Shown: positions 52,899-62,333, counted from the stretch's first letter. The stretch is DNA of 64,000 nucleotides from Saprospiraceae bacterium (GCA_025055285.1 JANWXM010000001.1:62001-126000); one strand, 5' to 3'. The notes: generated from the sequence alone by a model not told the origin. Translations and numbers: made by a program.

Positions 52899-54479
52899 AT
52901 GAATCTGAACACACAATTTGTTTTTGACAGCAAGCTAAAGCGCAACTTGATCATCGGAATGGTCGTGGGTGCTCTCTGCTTAGTGTGGTCGGCCATTGGT
53001 GATGATGCCTTTTATACCCGCTTTTGGAGCAATTATTTGCACAATGCTGTGTTTTTCACAGGCATAGCCTTTACAGCCATGTTCTTCCTGAGCGGGCAAA
53101 TCACCGCCTTTGCAGGATGGATGGTAGTTATCAAACGTCTATGGGAGGCTATGAGTTTGTTCATGCTGGTAGGCATCGGGCTACTTTTGGTGGTAGTAAT
53201 CGGAGTGTGGGGGCATCTTCACCATCTTTATCATTGGAATATGCCTGGCATCACCGATCCGTCGAGTCCAATTTACGATAAAGTAATTGCGGGCAAGGCA
53301 GGCTTTCTAAATCCAGTGTTCTTCACAGTAGGTACAGTAGGGTTTTTGGCTATTTGGTATTTTTGGGCGTATAAACTTCGTCAAAATTCGCTAGCACAAG
53401 ACAAATATGAGACGCCGTCTTTTGATTATTACAAACGCGAACGCAAATGGGCGGCCTCTTTCCTACCCCTCGGCGGCTTCCTAAGCACAGTGTTCTTGTG
53501 GCTGCTGGTCATGTCTATTGACCCCCACTGGTACAGTACGATGTTTGCGTGGTACAGTACCGTTTCTCTCTTTTTAGGAGGCTTGGCACTGTTTATTTTA
53601 CTCGTGCTCTACTTAAAAGCAAAAGGCTACCTAGAGTACGTCACGCGTGATCATCTGCACGATTTGGGCAAATACCTCTTTGGCATTAGTATTTTCTGGA
53701 CGTATCTGTGGTTCGATCAGTTCATGCTCATCTGGTACGGCAACATCGGCGAAGAGACCATCTACTTTAAAGAGCGAATGGAAAACTATCCCATCCTCTT
53801 TTGGGGTAATCTCGTCTTTAACTTCGTCACACCTTTCTTTGTTTTGATGCGCAATAGCACGAAGCGCAAGGTAGGGACGATGTTCTTTGCTGCGCTTATA
53901 GTTTTCCTAGGGCACTGGCTTGACTTTTTCTATATGATTAAACCGGGTGTACGCCTCGCCGCTCAGGAAGCAATAGAACTGTCGGAAGGAGCGCATCACA
54001 GCAGTCTCGATGGTCAGCTTAAACACCACGGTAAAGATTTAACACAGCATGTGCCTCATGCTTTAGCCGCTGTGGGCAGTGCCTCCGCTGCGGAGCAAGG
54101 ACATCATTCAACGGCGCCATCGAAAGAACATCAAGAAAGCAAGGAAACACAAACGAGTAATCATCCCACCTCTGCCGATGGGCACGCGCCCATAGAAGAG
54201 CATGTAACGCATGCCTCTGCGGCTGAACAACATCACGACGGCGACAAACAGGAAAATGGCCACAGCTCAGGATTTCAATTGGGCTACTCCTTACCTGGCT
54301 TTCAAGAAATCGGTGTGCTCATCGGATTCTTAAGTCTGTTTCTGTTCTTCTTCTTCCGCCAATTAGAGCGCGCACCCTTGTTACCTTTGCGCGACCCCTA
54401 TTTGGAAGAAAGTCTTCACCACACCACCGGCGTGTATTTAGAAGAAGAGGAGGCGGATAGTGTCTCCGCCCATCATTGA
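52899..54479 (+). CDS. actF: ActF, NrfD-like membrane subunit with His-rich insert
   Basis: Second polytopic Act subunit (526 aa), with about ten hydrophobic segments. Residues about 362-455 form a soluble, low-complexity stretch rich in His, Glu, Ser and Gln (for example EGAHHSSLDGQLKHHGKD, EQGHHSTAPSKEHQESKE, ASAAEQHHDGD), between the penultimate membrane segments and the last (VLIGFLSLFLFFFFRQ). The tail ends SVSAHH. The family usually carries only a short loop here, so the insert may bind metal. Last act gene; the oxidase genes follow after 85 bases with their own promoter element. Confidence 0.9.
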   Translation: MNLNTQFVFDSKLKRNLIIGMVVGALCLVWSAIGDDAFYTRFWSNYLHNAVFFTGIAFTAMFFLSGQITAFAGWMVVIKRLWEAMSLFMLVGIGLLLVVVIGVWGHLHHLYHWNMPGITDPSSPIYDKVIAGKAGFLNPVFFTVGTVGFLAIWYFWAYKLRQNSLAQDKYETPSFDYYKRERKWAASFLPLGGFLSTVFLWLLVMSIDPHWYSTMFAWYSTVSLFLGGLALFILLVLYLKAKGYLEYVTRDHLHDLGKYLFGISIFWTYLWFDQFMLIWYGNIGEETIYFKERMENYPILFWGNLVFNFVTPFFVLMRNSTKRKVGTMFFAALIVFLGHWLDFFYMIKPGVRLAAQEAIELSEGAHHSSLDGQLKHHGKDLTQHVPHALAAVGSASAAEQGHHSTAPSKEHQESKETQTSNHPTSADGHAPIEEHVTHASAAEQHHDGDKQENGHSSGFQLGYSLPGFQEIGVLIGFLSLFLFFFFRQLERAPLLPLRDPYLEESLHHTTGVYLEEEEADSVSAHH

Positions 54480-54530
54480 TAACTACAAAAAAGACGTTAA
54501 AAAAGCCAATTTAGGGTTGAACTTGTCCTA

Positions 54531-54538
54531 TATTTTTG
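54531..54538 (+). promoter_or_regulatory. TATTTTTG element before coxB
   Basis: Matches TAnnTTTG, 26 bases upstream of the coxB ATG at 54565. It could start a cox transcript independent of the act operon, though read-through is equally possible. Confidence 0.4.
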
Positions 54539-54564
54539 TGTTACAGTAAAAAAAGATTTTCACA

Positions 54565-55707
54565 ATGACGGCGCTGCTCATCATTCTGTGTGTAATCCTT
54601 GTTGGTATTGTCCTGGTCCAAATAGCGAGAATAGTAGAGCTGATCTCCCAAATAAAGGGCGAGCGCGAAGTCATGCGCGAAAGCAGCTGGTGGAACGCGC
54701 ATCTGTCCCTGGTCTTTCTGGTAGTTTTTCTGGCGGGAGTTTTTCTTTCCTCTTACTACTACAGAAACGAGTTATTAGGTTACGGTCCTCATAAAGCTGC
54801 CTCTGCACATGGTAGCGATATTGATAGTATGTTCAACGTAACCCTGTTCTTTACAGGGCTCGTGTTCATAATTACTCATATTGCGCTGTTTTGGTTTGCA
54901 TATAAATATCGGTGGCGGGAAGATCGCAAGGCATCGTTTATTGCCCATGATACTCGACTGGAAGTTATTTGGACAGCTGTACCTGCAGTGGTCATGACTC
55001 TACTGGTCGTGCGTGGATTAGATGCGTGGAATACTATCATGGCAGACGTCGATCCTAACGAAGATTATTTTGAAATAGAAGCGGTAGGTCAGCAATTCAA
55101 CTGGATCATCCGTTATCCAGGTCCAGATGGGAAGCTTGGCTCACGAGATTTTCGCCTAACCACAGCCCTCAACCAGGTAGGGCAAGATTTCAGGGATCCC
55201 AAGAATTGGGATGATATCATTGTTGCTCAAGAATGCTATCTGCCTGTGAACAAAAAGATTCGAGTACGCATCATTGCCAAGGATGTTCTGCATAACTTCT
55301 ATTTACCTCAGTTTCGGGTGAAAATGGATGCCGTGCCCGGCATGCCTACCTACTTTGTGTTTACGCCCACAAAGACAACGGCCGAATATCGAAATGAACT
55401 GCGCAAGTATCCGGAATACCATAAGCCTTATGACCCTGCTGATCCGCAAGGGCCTAAGCGCTGGGAAAAGTTTGAGTATGAACTAGCTTGTGCTGAGCTC
55501 TGCGGAAAAGGGCACTATTCTATGCGGCGTATTTTCCGCGTTGTGCCTCAGGAAGAATTTGATGCTTGGTATAGGCAGCAAGAATCCTACTACCTCACTC
55601 AGATTCGAGGAAAGGAAGAGGATCCTAACAAAGGTAAAGTACTAGATATTGACCCACCGGCGAAAGACACGCTTTCGCCGACACCTGCTACGTTAAGCAA
55701 AATCTGA
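54565..55707 (+). CDS. coxB: cytochrome c oxidase subunit II
   Basis: Subunit II of a heme-copper oxidase (380 aa). Three hydrophobic segments (about 2-22, 45-65, 95-115) precede the periplasmic cupredoxin domain. CuA ligands are the His in KDVLHNFYLPQFRVKMD (about 264), Cys309 and Cys313 in CAELCGKGH, His317 and Met320. No cytochrome c domain is fused, so the donor is probably ActE or ActA. The tail (residues about 345-380) is polar and Pro-rich. It begins the cox cluster. Confidence 0.95.
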   Translation: MTALLIILCVILVGIVLVQIARIVELISQIKGEREVMRESSWWNAHLSLVFLVVFLAGVFLSSYYYRNELLGYGPHKAASAHGSDIDSMFNVTLFFTGLVFIITHIALFWFAYKYRWREDRKASFIAHDTRLEVIWTAVPAVVMTLLVVRGLDAWNTIMADVDPNEDYFEIEAVGQQFNWIIRYPGPDGKLGSRDFRLTTALNQVGQDFRDPKNWDDIIVAQECYLPVNKKIRVRIIAKDVLHNFYLPQFRVKMDAVPGMPTYFVFTPTKTTAEYRNELRKYPEYHKPYDPADPQGPKRWEKFEYELACAELCGKGHYSMRRIFRVVPQEEFDAWYRQQESYYLTQIRGKEEDPNKGKVLDIDPPAKDTLSPTPATLSKI

Positions 55708-55769
55708 AAGAGATACGAACACCTGGGCCCATTACCCATCGTTCACTTATTTCAAACACTTATCTAGTT

Positions 55770-57638
55770 ATGGCTGAAGTAACTAAAGTCGCAGTTGAAT
55801 CTCTGGACACATTGGAGGAAAAGCTCACCCAGGAATTGGGTTATGACGACCATTTCCATGAGCACCACCATGGCGACAAGTACCAGTCGAACTTTCTAAC
55901 AACTTACATTTTCAGCACTGATCACAAGATCATTGGTCGGCAGTTTCTCATCACGGGCATCTTTTGGGCCCTAATGGGAGCGCTTATGTCCCTGGTGTTC
56001 CGCCTTCAGCTAGGCTTTCCGGAGGCTGACCTGGCATGGCTGAAACCTATTTTGGGCAAGTGGATTCAAGTGAATGACGCGGGCATCGGAAAGCTTGATC
56101 CAGAATTTTATTATGCTTTGGTAACTATTCATGGCACCGTATTGGTATTTTTTGTGCTAACAGCTGGTCTAAGCGGCACCTTCTCAAATATTCTCATCCC
56201 CCTACAGGTGGGTGCGCGCGACATGGCATCTCCACTGCTCAACTCCTTTTCCTATTGGTTTTTCTTCTTGGCAAGCGTGGTGATGTTTCTGTCGCTGTTT
56301 TTGAGCACGGGACCGTTCTCGGGCGGCTGGACAGCATATCCACCTTTGAGTGCCTTGCCACAGGCCTCTGAAGGCTCGGGTGCAGGTATGACGATGTGGA
56401 TTGTAGCAATGGCGCTGTTTATCGTGTCGGCGCTGTTGGGCGGTATCAACTATATTACCACTGTACTCAACCTGCGTACTAAGGGCATGAATTTATGGCG
56501 CATGCCGCTGACTATCTGGGCTTTCTTCATCACAGCTATTATCGGCGTATTGTCCTTCCCTGTACTGCTTTCGGGCGTGCTGCTCCTAATGTTCGACCGC
56601 AGTATGGGTACCTCGTTCTATTTGAGCGAAATTGTCGTAGGTGGTCAAATTCTCGACCGTATTGGTGGCAGTCCTATTTTGTATCAACATCTGTTCTGGT
56701 TCTTAGGACATCCTGAAGTATACATCATCATCTTGCCAGCGATGGGCATTGTTTCGGAGGTGCTCTCCGTACACGCGCGCAAGCCTATCTTCGGCTATCG
56801 CGCGATGGTGCTCTCCATGTTAGCGATTGCCTTCCTGTCGTTTATTGTGTGGGCGCACCACATGTTTATGGCGGGTGTGAACCCCTTCATCAGTAATTTC
56901 TTCGTGGTGTTCACGCTGATTATTGCAGTGCCCTCTGCAGTGAAAGTATTTAACTGGATCAGCACCGTCTACGGCTCTAATTTCCGCTTCAATTCGGCAA
57001 GCTTGTTTGCACTAGGTTTCGTCTCGCTCTTCATATCGGGCGGTCTAACGGGTATTTTCCTCGGGAACTCAGCTATAGACGTCCAGTTACACGATACTTA
57101 TTTCGTAGTGGCTCACTTCCACATTGTGATGGGTGTGGCAGCTTTCTTCGGGATGTTTGCGGGCATCTACCATTGGTTCCCCAAGATGTTTGGCCGCTTC
57201 ATGAACGAAACACTAGGGAAAATTCATTTCTGGGGCACGATGATTGGTGCATACGCAGTGTTCTGGCCTATGCACTATACGGGTATGGCTGGAGTTCCAC
57301 GCCGCTACTACGATGGAGGAGCATCATTTGATGCTTTCCGTCACTTTACGGAATTGAATCAGTTCATTACAGTAGCGGCTATTATCGTATTCTTCCTACA
57401 GGTGATATTCGTGGTGAATTTCTTCTATTCCATCTTTAATGGCCGTAAAGTGACGACAAAGAACCCTTGGGGAGCCAACACGTTAGAGTGGACCACGCCG
57501 ATCAACCCCGGTCACGGCAACTGGCCGGGCAAGATACCCGCGGTGCATCGCTGGCCCTACGACTATAGCAAGAATGGAGAAGAGTTCGTGCCTCAGTACG
57601 TACCTCTGCGTGCGGGAGAACACGATCATGGGCATTAA
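55770..57638 (+). CDS. coxA: cytochrome c oxidase subunit I
   Basis: Catalytic subunit (622 aa, about twelve membrane segments). Heme and CuB ligands are present: the low-spin heme His in ALVTIHGTVLVFF, GHPEVY (His314), WAHHMFMAG and the HxH pair His449/His451 in FVVAHFHIVMG. GHPEVY with its Tyr indicates an A-type oxidase with the crosslinked His-Tyr. The N-terminal 45 residues are cytoplasmic and His-rich (DDHFHEHHHGDKY). Directly upstream is coxB, downstream ctaB. Confidence 0.97.
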   Translation: MAEVTKVAVESLDTLEEKLTQELGYDDHFHEHHHGDKYQSNFLTTYIFSTDHKIIGRQFLITGIFWALMGALMSLVFRLQLGFPEADLAWLKPILGKWIQVNDAGIGKLDPEFYYALVTIHGTVLVFFVLTAGLSGTFSNILIPLQVGARDMASPLLNSFSYWFFFLASVVMFLSLFLSTGPFSGGWTAYPPLSALPQASEGSGAGMTMWIVAMALFIVSALLGGINYITTVLNLRTKGMNLWRMPLTIWAFFITAIIGVLSFPVLLSGVLLLMFDRSMGTSFYLSEIVVGGQILDRIGGSPILYQHLFWFLGHPEVYIIILPAMGIVSEVLSVHARKPIFGYRAMVLSMLAIAFLSFIVWAHHMFMAGVNPFISNFFVVFTLIIAVPSAVKVFNWISTVYGSNFRFNSASLFALGFVSLFISGGLTGIFLGNSAIDVQLHDTYFVVAHFHIVMGVAAFFGMFAGIYHWFPKMFGRFMNETLGKIHFWGTMIGAYAVFWPMHYTGMAGVPRRYYDGGASFDAFRHFTELNQFITVAAIIVFFLQVIFVVNFFYSIFNGRKVTTKNPWGANTLEWTTPINPGHGNWPGKIPAVHRWPYDYSKNGEEFVPQYVPLRAGEHDHGH

Positions 57639-57668
57639 ATTTGAAAAAGACACAAGAAAAGCCCTGAT

Positions 57669-58613
57669 ATGCGCTCATCTTTTCGCACGCCGAAGCCTGT
57701 CGCTGACGCCTCACTAGCCTCGACGAGCGCTGTGTGGCGTCAGCGCTTAGTTGACTGGGCGATGCTGGTCAAGTTTCGGCTTTCGATAATGGTGCTTTTC
57801 TCAGCGTTGATGGCTTATGGCATAGTGGGAGGTAGCCACGCTTCATGGAGTGACTGGCTCCTTCTTGCTGTGGGTGGTTTTTTAGTTACAGGTGCTGCAA
57901 ACGCACTCAATCAAGTGCTAGAACGCGAATACGACGCTTTGATGAAGCGCACGGCGAATCGCCCTGTAGCCGTGGGGCGTATAAGTGTATCTACGGCTGT
58001 TTTGTCGGCCGGAGTGATGGCAGCACTGGGGTTAAGTGTACTAACTTGTTTTAACCCGCTGACGGGCTTTTTAGGGACTCTGTCATTTGTAATTTATGCT
58101 TTTTTGTATACGCCCCTGAAGCGCTACACTCCACTAGCTGTAGTGGTGGGCGCTATTCCGGGAGCGCTACCTGTCGTAATTGGAGCAGCTGCATGGGAGG
58201 GCCACTGGAGCCCAATGGCTTCTTTGCTCTTCGTGCTGCAATTTTTTTGGCAGTTCCCTCATTTTTGGGCAGTGGCATGGGTGGCAGATGAAGACTATAA
58301 GCGCGCAGGATTTTACCTACTTCCTACACGCGGAGGTCGAAGAACTCCTGTGGTAGGCCTGCTATCTGCTGCTTTTTGCCTGTTTTCTATGCTAAGTGTA
58401 CTGTTAGGTTACTTCGCTGATCTTTTGAGTGGAGGCGCCGCGTTGGCATTGTTTCTTGTTAATCTTTATTTTACTGATAAATGTTGGAAGTTATATCGAA
58501 AGGCCGACGATACAGCGGCGCGTCAACAAATGTTCGCTTCTTTCGTGCATTTGCCATTGTCGCTGCTCATCGTTTTAATGGATAATATCTTGGAATTTGG
58601 CAAATTATTTTAG
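57669..58613 (+). CDS. ctaB: protoheme IX farnesyltransferase (heme O synthase)
   Basis: Membrane prenyltransferase (314 aa, about eight segments) that farnesylates heme b to heme O for the oxidase. The first Asp-rich motif region is NALNQVLEREYDALMKRTANRP; the second is WVADEDYKRAGFYLLPT. It lies 30 bases after coxA. No heme A synthase (CtaA) occurs in the window; whether the enzyme uses heme A or O is therefore open here. Confidence 0.95.
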   Translation: MRSSFRTPKPVADASLASTSAVWRQRLVDWAMLVKFRLSIMVLFSALMAYGIVGGSHASWSDWLLLAVGGFLVTGAANALNQVLEREYDALMKRTANRPVAVGRISVSTAVLSAGVMAALGLSVLTCFNPLTGFLGTLSFVIYAFLYTPLKRYTPLAVVVGAIPGALPVVIGAAAWEGHWSPMASLLFVLQFFWQFPHFWAVAWVADEDYKRAGFYLLPTRGGRRTPVVGLLSAAFCLFSMLSVLLGYFADLLSGGAALALFLVNLYFTDKCWKLYRKADDTAARQQMFASFVHLPLSLLIVLMDNILEFGKLF

Positions 58614-58690
58614 TTGTTTATTAATGCTTCCCGCGTCTTTCTGAAAGAAAATATGCGGCGAGGTTAAAGCGCCCAAAACAAGAAGAAGCT

Positions 58691-59272
58691 ATGGCAAGGG
58701 AGATTCAGCGTGAGTATCAGAGCAACTATATTCATCCCTTAAAATTTGCCTTGTGGGTAGGTATAGCCAGCATCATCATGATGTTTGGCGCATTTACGAG
58801 TGCGTATATTGTTCGTCGAGCAGCAGGTAATTGGTACGAGTTTAAACTGCCTGACGTCTTTTGGTTGAGTACTATAACCATAATATTGAGTAGTATAACC
58901 CTTCATGCGTCGTTCCGTTCTTTTTTGCATGGTATAGAACGGCGCTATAAGCTCATGCTCATTCTCACGTTGGTTCTGGGCCTGTTGTTCGTCGTATTGC
59001 AATATGCCGGTTGGAAGGCTATGACGTCTATGGGAGCTACCTTTACGGTGAATCCCTCTAGTTCGTTTGTCTACGTTATTTCCGGCGTTCATGCTGCGCA
59101 TGTCTTAGGAGGCATTACAGCATTAATTGTAGCGCTTATTCACGCTTTTGCTTTGCCGTTCAAGCCTACGCCTCGTCGGCGTTTGCGCTTTGAGCTCGTC
59201 GTTCAGTATTGGCATTTTGTTGACATTCTTTGGGTTTATTTATTTATCTTCTTTTTGGTTCAATCGCCTTAA
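58691..59272 (+). CDS. cytochrome c oxidase subunit III-like (first copy)
   Basis: Subunit III family protein (193 aa, about five hydrophobic segments). Conserved parts: WVGIASIIMMFGAFTSAYIVRR near residue 20-40 and the C-terminal HVLGGITALIVALIHAF and QYWHFVDILWVYLF signature. It is shorter than typical subunit III and is followed by a second, longer copy, an arrangement usual in Bacteroidota. Confidence 0.92.
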   Translation: MAREIQREYQSNYIHPLKFALWVGIASIIMMFGAFTSAYIVRRAAGNWYEFKLPDVFWLSTITIILSSITLHASFRSFLHGIERRYKLMLILTLVLGLLFVVLQYAGWKAMTSMGATFTVNPSSSFVYVISGVHAAHVLGGITALIVALIHAFALPFKPTPRRRLRFELVVQYWHFVDILWVYLFIFFLVQSP

Positions 59273-59329
59273 TGTTTCGATCTTTGGCCGAGAATTTTTC
59301 CACCTTATTATAATTGCGCAAAAGAGAAC

Positions 59330-60208
59330 ATGGCAGAGACTTCTGTAGCACACGCACATCAAACGCAGGCCGCTCAGGCGGATAACGGTAGTGCATGGGA
59401 TGGTGCACGCGAGCCATTCAAGGCCAGCTATGGAAAGCTAATGATGTGGTATTTTCTTGTATCGGATGCCTTCACGTTTGCTGGCTTCCTAATAGCTTAC
59501 GGTGCTCTGCGCTTTAGCACGCCAACCTGGCCAGAGGCTGACTTTGTCTTCTCCTCTTTCCCCTTTATAGAAGGACACTTGCCTCTGGTATTCGTCACGA
59601 TTATGACTTTCGTGCTTATTTTTAGCTCTGTGACGATGGTGCGCGCCGTGCAAGAAGGTCATCGGGAAAATAAAAACGGTGTGGTCTTCTGGCTTTTCCT
59701 GACCATTTTGGGCGGTCTTACCTTTCTCAGCTGTCAAGCATATGAATGGACGACGCTGATTGTCAAAGAACACATGACTGTGTCGGAAAACCCATTTAGC
59801 CGCCACATAGCCGATGGCATCTATTTAAATCCAGATAGTTCTGAGGCGCGAAATCCTGATGGAACCCTCAAAACTTTCGCAAAAGGAGATAACTATTTGT
59901 TGCATAAGCACGATGGAAAATTTGAGATTCCGCTGGTAAAGTACACCAGTGGAGAATATGCTGGCCGAATCATGGAGGCAGGCATGGGGCCGAAAGCTTT
60001 TGGTGCTCTATTTTTCTTCATTACAGGCTTCCACGGCTTTCACGTGTTTTCGGGGGTGGTCATTCTGACCATTATCATGATTAATGCGGCAAGCGGATTA
60101 TACGTAGCTCGGCGAAACGGCTATGAAATGGTGGAGAAAGTAGGCTTATATTGGCATTTCGTAGACCTCGTGTGGGTTTTTGTCTTTCTAGTTTTCTATT
60201 TGCTTTAG
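59330..60208 (+). CDS. coxC: cytochrome c oxidase subunit III (second copy)
   Basis: Second subunit III (292 aa, about five to six hydrophobic segments) with a periplasmic insert of about 75 residues (about 145-220; YLNPDSSEARNPDG, KHDGKFEIPLVKYTSGEY) between segments. Conserved ends: MMWYFLVSDAFTFAGFLIAYG and GLYWHFVDLVWVFVFLVFYL. The C-terminal half (FFITGFHGFHVFSGVV) is typical. It follows the first copy by 57 bases. Confidence 0.93.
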   Translation: MAETSVAHAHQTQAAQADNGSAWDGAREPFKASYGKLMMWYFLVSDAFTFAGFLIAYGALRFSTPTWPEADFVFSSFPFIEGHLPLVFVTIMTFVLIFSSVTMVRAVQEGHRENKNGVVFWLFLTILGGLTFLSCQAYEWTTLIVKEHMTVSENPFSRHIADGIYLNPDSSEARNPDGTLKTFAKGDNYLLHKHDGKFEIPLVKYTSGEYAGRIMEAGMGPKAFGALFFFITGFHGFHVFSGVVILTIIMINAASGLYVARRNGYEMVEKVGLYWHFVDLVWVFVFLVFYLL

Positions 60209-60229
60209 AGAATTAAATTAAATTCTGAT

Positions 60230-60676
60230 ATGGCTGGACATCAGACCTACGAAGAGCAAAAAGCCCTCGTTTTCAGGGGCCTAATGATCTTAGGGATAAT
60301 TACAGTTGTAGAAGTTTTGATAGCCCTCTTTGCAAAAGGCCATCTTGTTCCTGGTATCAAGTTCAACGAGGGTTTTGGCCATTATGTGTACATGCTGTTT
60401 ATGATCGGTTTTTCTCTGTACAAGGCTTATTTTATCGTCTTCTACTTCATGCACATGGCATATGAGGTGCGTGGTTTGGTGATGAGTGTGCTCTTACCTA
60501 CCTTATTACTGGTCTGGGCTATCATAGCATTCTTCCAGGAGGGTAATTCATGGGGCGAACGCCGCGAACAGCTTCGGCGCAAAAATGAAGAAGTGGTCAG
60601 ACCTTTGCCTAGCAGACCGCAAGGCTTTTATCGCTTGCCTAATTCTACCTCTCTTCGTCTGCCAGTGGCAGGATGA
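60230..60676 (+). CDS. cytochrome c oxidase subunit IV-like protein
   Basis: Small membrane subunit (148 aa) of the bacterial subunit IV (CyoD/CtaF-like) family, with three hydrophobic segments (about 14-34, 45-72 and 82-105; GHYVYMLFMIGFSLYKAYFI is characteristic). The C-terminal 40 residues are basic and polar. It starts 21 bases after the second subunit III gene and completes the oxidase structural genes. Confidence 0.85.
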   Translation: MAGHQTYEEQKALVFRGLMILGIITVVEVLIALFAKGHLVPGIKFNEGFGHYVYMLFMIGFSLYKAYFIVFYFMHMAYEVRGLVMSVLLPTLLLVWAIIAFFQEGNSWGERREQLRRKNEEVVRPLPSRPQGFYRLPNSTSLRLPVAG

Positions 60677-60744
60677 AAGCGAACGCATGGTAAGCGGTGT
60701 TGGTCTTTCGTCGTTATGTAGGGCCAATGAGATGAGGTATAGGT

Positions 60745-61380
60745 ATGGCAGAGAAGACTTCTAATACCAAGTACAAGATTTGGGTTTGGATTGTCCTGGT
60801 GTTTCTGCTAGTCGCTCTTCCTGCAACATCGTGGTTGTATTTGCACAAAGGCCTAAAGTGGCGAAGAGATGCGCAGGAGGAATTGAAGGGTGAATACGGC
60901 AAAATTTTACCCGTAACGGTTATCTATTCAGATGGGTCGAAAGAAAATTTGCTTGCTCAAAAGGTATGTGTTATTCACTACTTTGGAGCCAATCCGGATT
61001 TAACGAGAGAGAATAAGTTCATCTTAGATACGGGGGAAAAATTGTTTCGCCAATTCGGCTATAAGTCGGCTTCCCATCCCGATTATTTTAGAATGGTAAT
61101 GATCAGTCAAGGTGGTTCGGCCGAATTCCGCACCTACGCGCGTAACTTGCCAAGTGCTAATTATTCCAATTGGGTGTGGACGGGTGGCCTGAATTCATGG
61201 AGAGCTACTTTGGTTAATGCATACACGGCCTACTGTCAACAAAACGACGTTAAACCTGTTAGGTATTATTATGCGCTTGCGGACACTTCCGGTACCATTC
61301 GGCGTTTTTACAATGCTCTGGATGAAAAAGAAGTTGGCCGCATGGTTGAACACATAGCTCTACTATTACCACGCAAGTAA
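60745..61380 (+). CDS. Sco-like thioredoxin-fold protein lacking the CxxxC site
   Basis: Membrane-anchored thioredoxin-fold protein (211 aa): one N-terminal membrane segment (about 12-33), then a periplasmic domain. Position and the C-terminal LADTSGTIRRFYNALDE (compare LVDKDGRIRGYYDG of Sco) indicate the Sco/SenC family of copper chaperones. But the copper-binding CPxxC that should follow the KVCVIHYFG strand reads YFGANPDLTREN (about 79-90), so neither Cys nor the CuA metallation chemistry is expected. The lone Cys75 is in the strand. A true Sco protein may exist elsewhere. It overlaps the DUF420 start by one base (TAATG). Confidence 0.75.
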   Translation: MAEKTSNTKYKIWVWIVLVFLLVALPATSWLYLHKGLKWRRDAQEELKGEYGKILPVTVIYSDGSKENLLAQKVCVIHYFGANPDLTRENKFILDTGEKLFRQFGYKSASHPDYFRMVMISQGGSAEFRTYARNLPSANYSNWVWTGGLNSWRATLVNAYTAYCQQNDVKPVRYYYALADTSGTIRRFYNALDEKEVGRMVEHIALLLPRK

Positions 61381-61925
61381 TGTCTCACACTAATCTCTCC
61401 GATGCCGTCCGCTTAGAGAAGCGGCTCAATATAGCAGCTTATGCCATATCGGCTGCAGTGCTCTTTCTCGTCGTATTGATGCGGCGGGTAAAATTGAATG
61501 TGGGGATAGATTTTAGCTTTTTACCCTCTTTTCACGCCGCACTTAATGCCTTTACAGCTATGGTGCTGATTGCAGCACTGTGGTTTATTCGGCAAAAAAA
61601 TGTGAAGGCACATCGGCGTTCTATATATCTGGCAATGATATGTTCAGCCCTTTTTCTTCTCTCTTACGTGGTGTACCACTTTACAACACCCGAAACTCGG
61701 TATGGCGGAGAGGGCCTGTTGCGATATATTTATTACTTTTTACTAGTTACCCACATTGCATTTGCTGCTGGCATTTTGCCCTTCATCCTTTTGACGTTTA
61801 ATCGGGCCTTTACGGGTCAATACGAACGCCATAAAAAAATGGCGCGATGGGTGTTTCCCATTTGGCTCTATGTGGCCATTACCGGCCCTATTTGTTATCT
61901 CATGCTCAGGCCGTATTACGGCTGA
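61380..61925 (+). CDS. DUF420 membrane protein, oxidase assembly factor
   Basis: Membrane protein (181 aa, about five hydrophobic segments) of the DUF420 family (CtaM/YozB type), which assists heme-copper oxidase maturation in Firmicutes. Conserved: PSFHAALNAFTAMVLIAALW, VKAHRRSIYLAMICSALFL, VVYHF and HKKMARWVFPIWLYVAITG. The His residues in those stretches are likely metal or heme ligands. Start overlaps the Sco-like stop. Confidence 0.9.
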   Translation: MSHTNLSDAVRLEKRLNIAAYAISAAVLFLVVLMRRVKLNVGIDFSFLPSFHAALNAFTAMVLIAALWFIRQKNVKAHRRSIYLAMICSALFLLSYVVYHFTTPETRYGGEGLLRYIYYFLLVTHIAFAAGILPFILLTFNRAFTGQYERHKKMARWVFPIWLYVAITGPICYLMLRPYYG

Positions 61926-61952
61926 AACAATCACTTTTAAAGGTAAAGAGCT

Positions 61953-62249
61953 ATGAAGACCAAGAGATGGTATCGCAGCATAGTAACGGTCGCTATTTTA
62001 TCCTCGATCTTCATAATGTTGTTCGTTTCCGACATGGTAGGGCAATGCCCGATGTGTCGGATGTCGGTAGAGTCGAATCTGCAAAACGGGGGCACAGCAG
62101 GGCGTGGGCTAAATGCCGGGATTTTGTACATGTTAGCTATGCCCTACTTGATAGTGGCAATTATAGGTTATTGGTGGTGGCGAAATCGTCGGAAGACGCA
62201 CGTGGAAGCGGAGGATTTATTAGCGGAACGTCCAGCCCAGTACAATTGA
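61953..62249 (+). CDS. small membrane protein with CPMC motif
   Basis: 98-aa protein with two hydrophobic segments (about 8-28 and 55-75). Between them lies GQCPMCRMSVESNLQNGG, a CxxC pair followed by a conserved-looking polar stretch, then GLNAGILYMLAMPYL and a basic WWRNRRK end. The Cys pair probably faces the periplasm if the N-terminus is inside. Small CPMC proteins of this kind recur at the end of Bacteroidota cox clusters; their function is not known to me. A copper or redox role in oxidase assembly is a guess. Confidence 0.75.
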   Translation: MKTKRWYRSIVTVAILSSIFIMLFVSDMVGQCPMCRMSVESNLQNGGTAGRGLNAGILYMLAMPYLIVAIIGYWWWRNRRKTHVEAEDLLAERPAQYN

Positions 62250-62333
62250 TGGATATGCCTGCTTAGCCTGCAAGTGTGGTGTGCATGATAGGCACACACG
62301 TGCTCTGAACGAAAAGGCACCCAGGTATATGCT

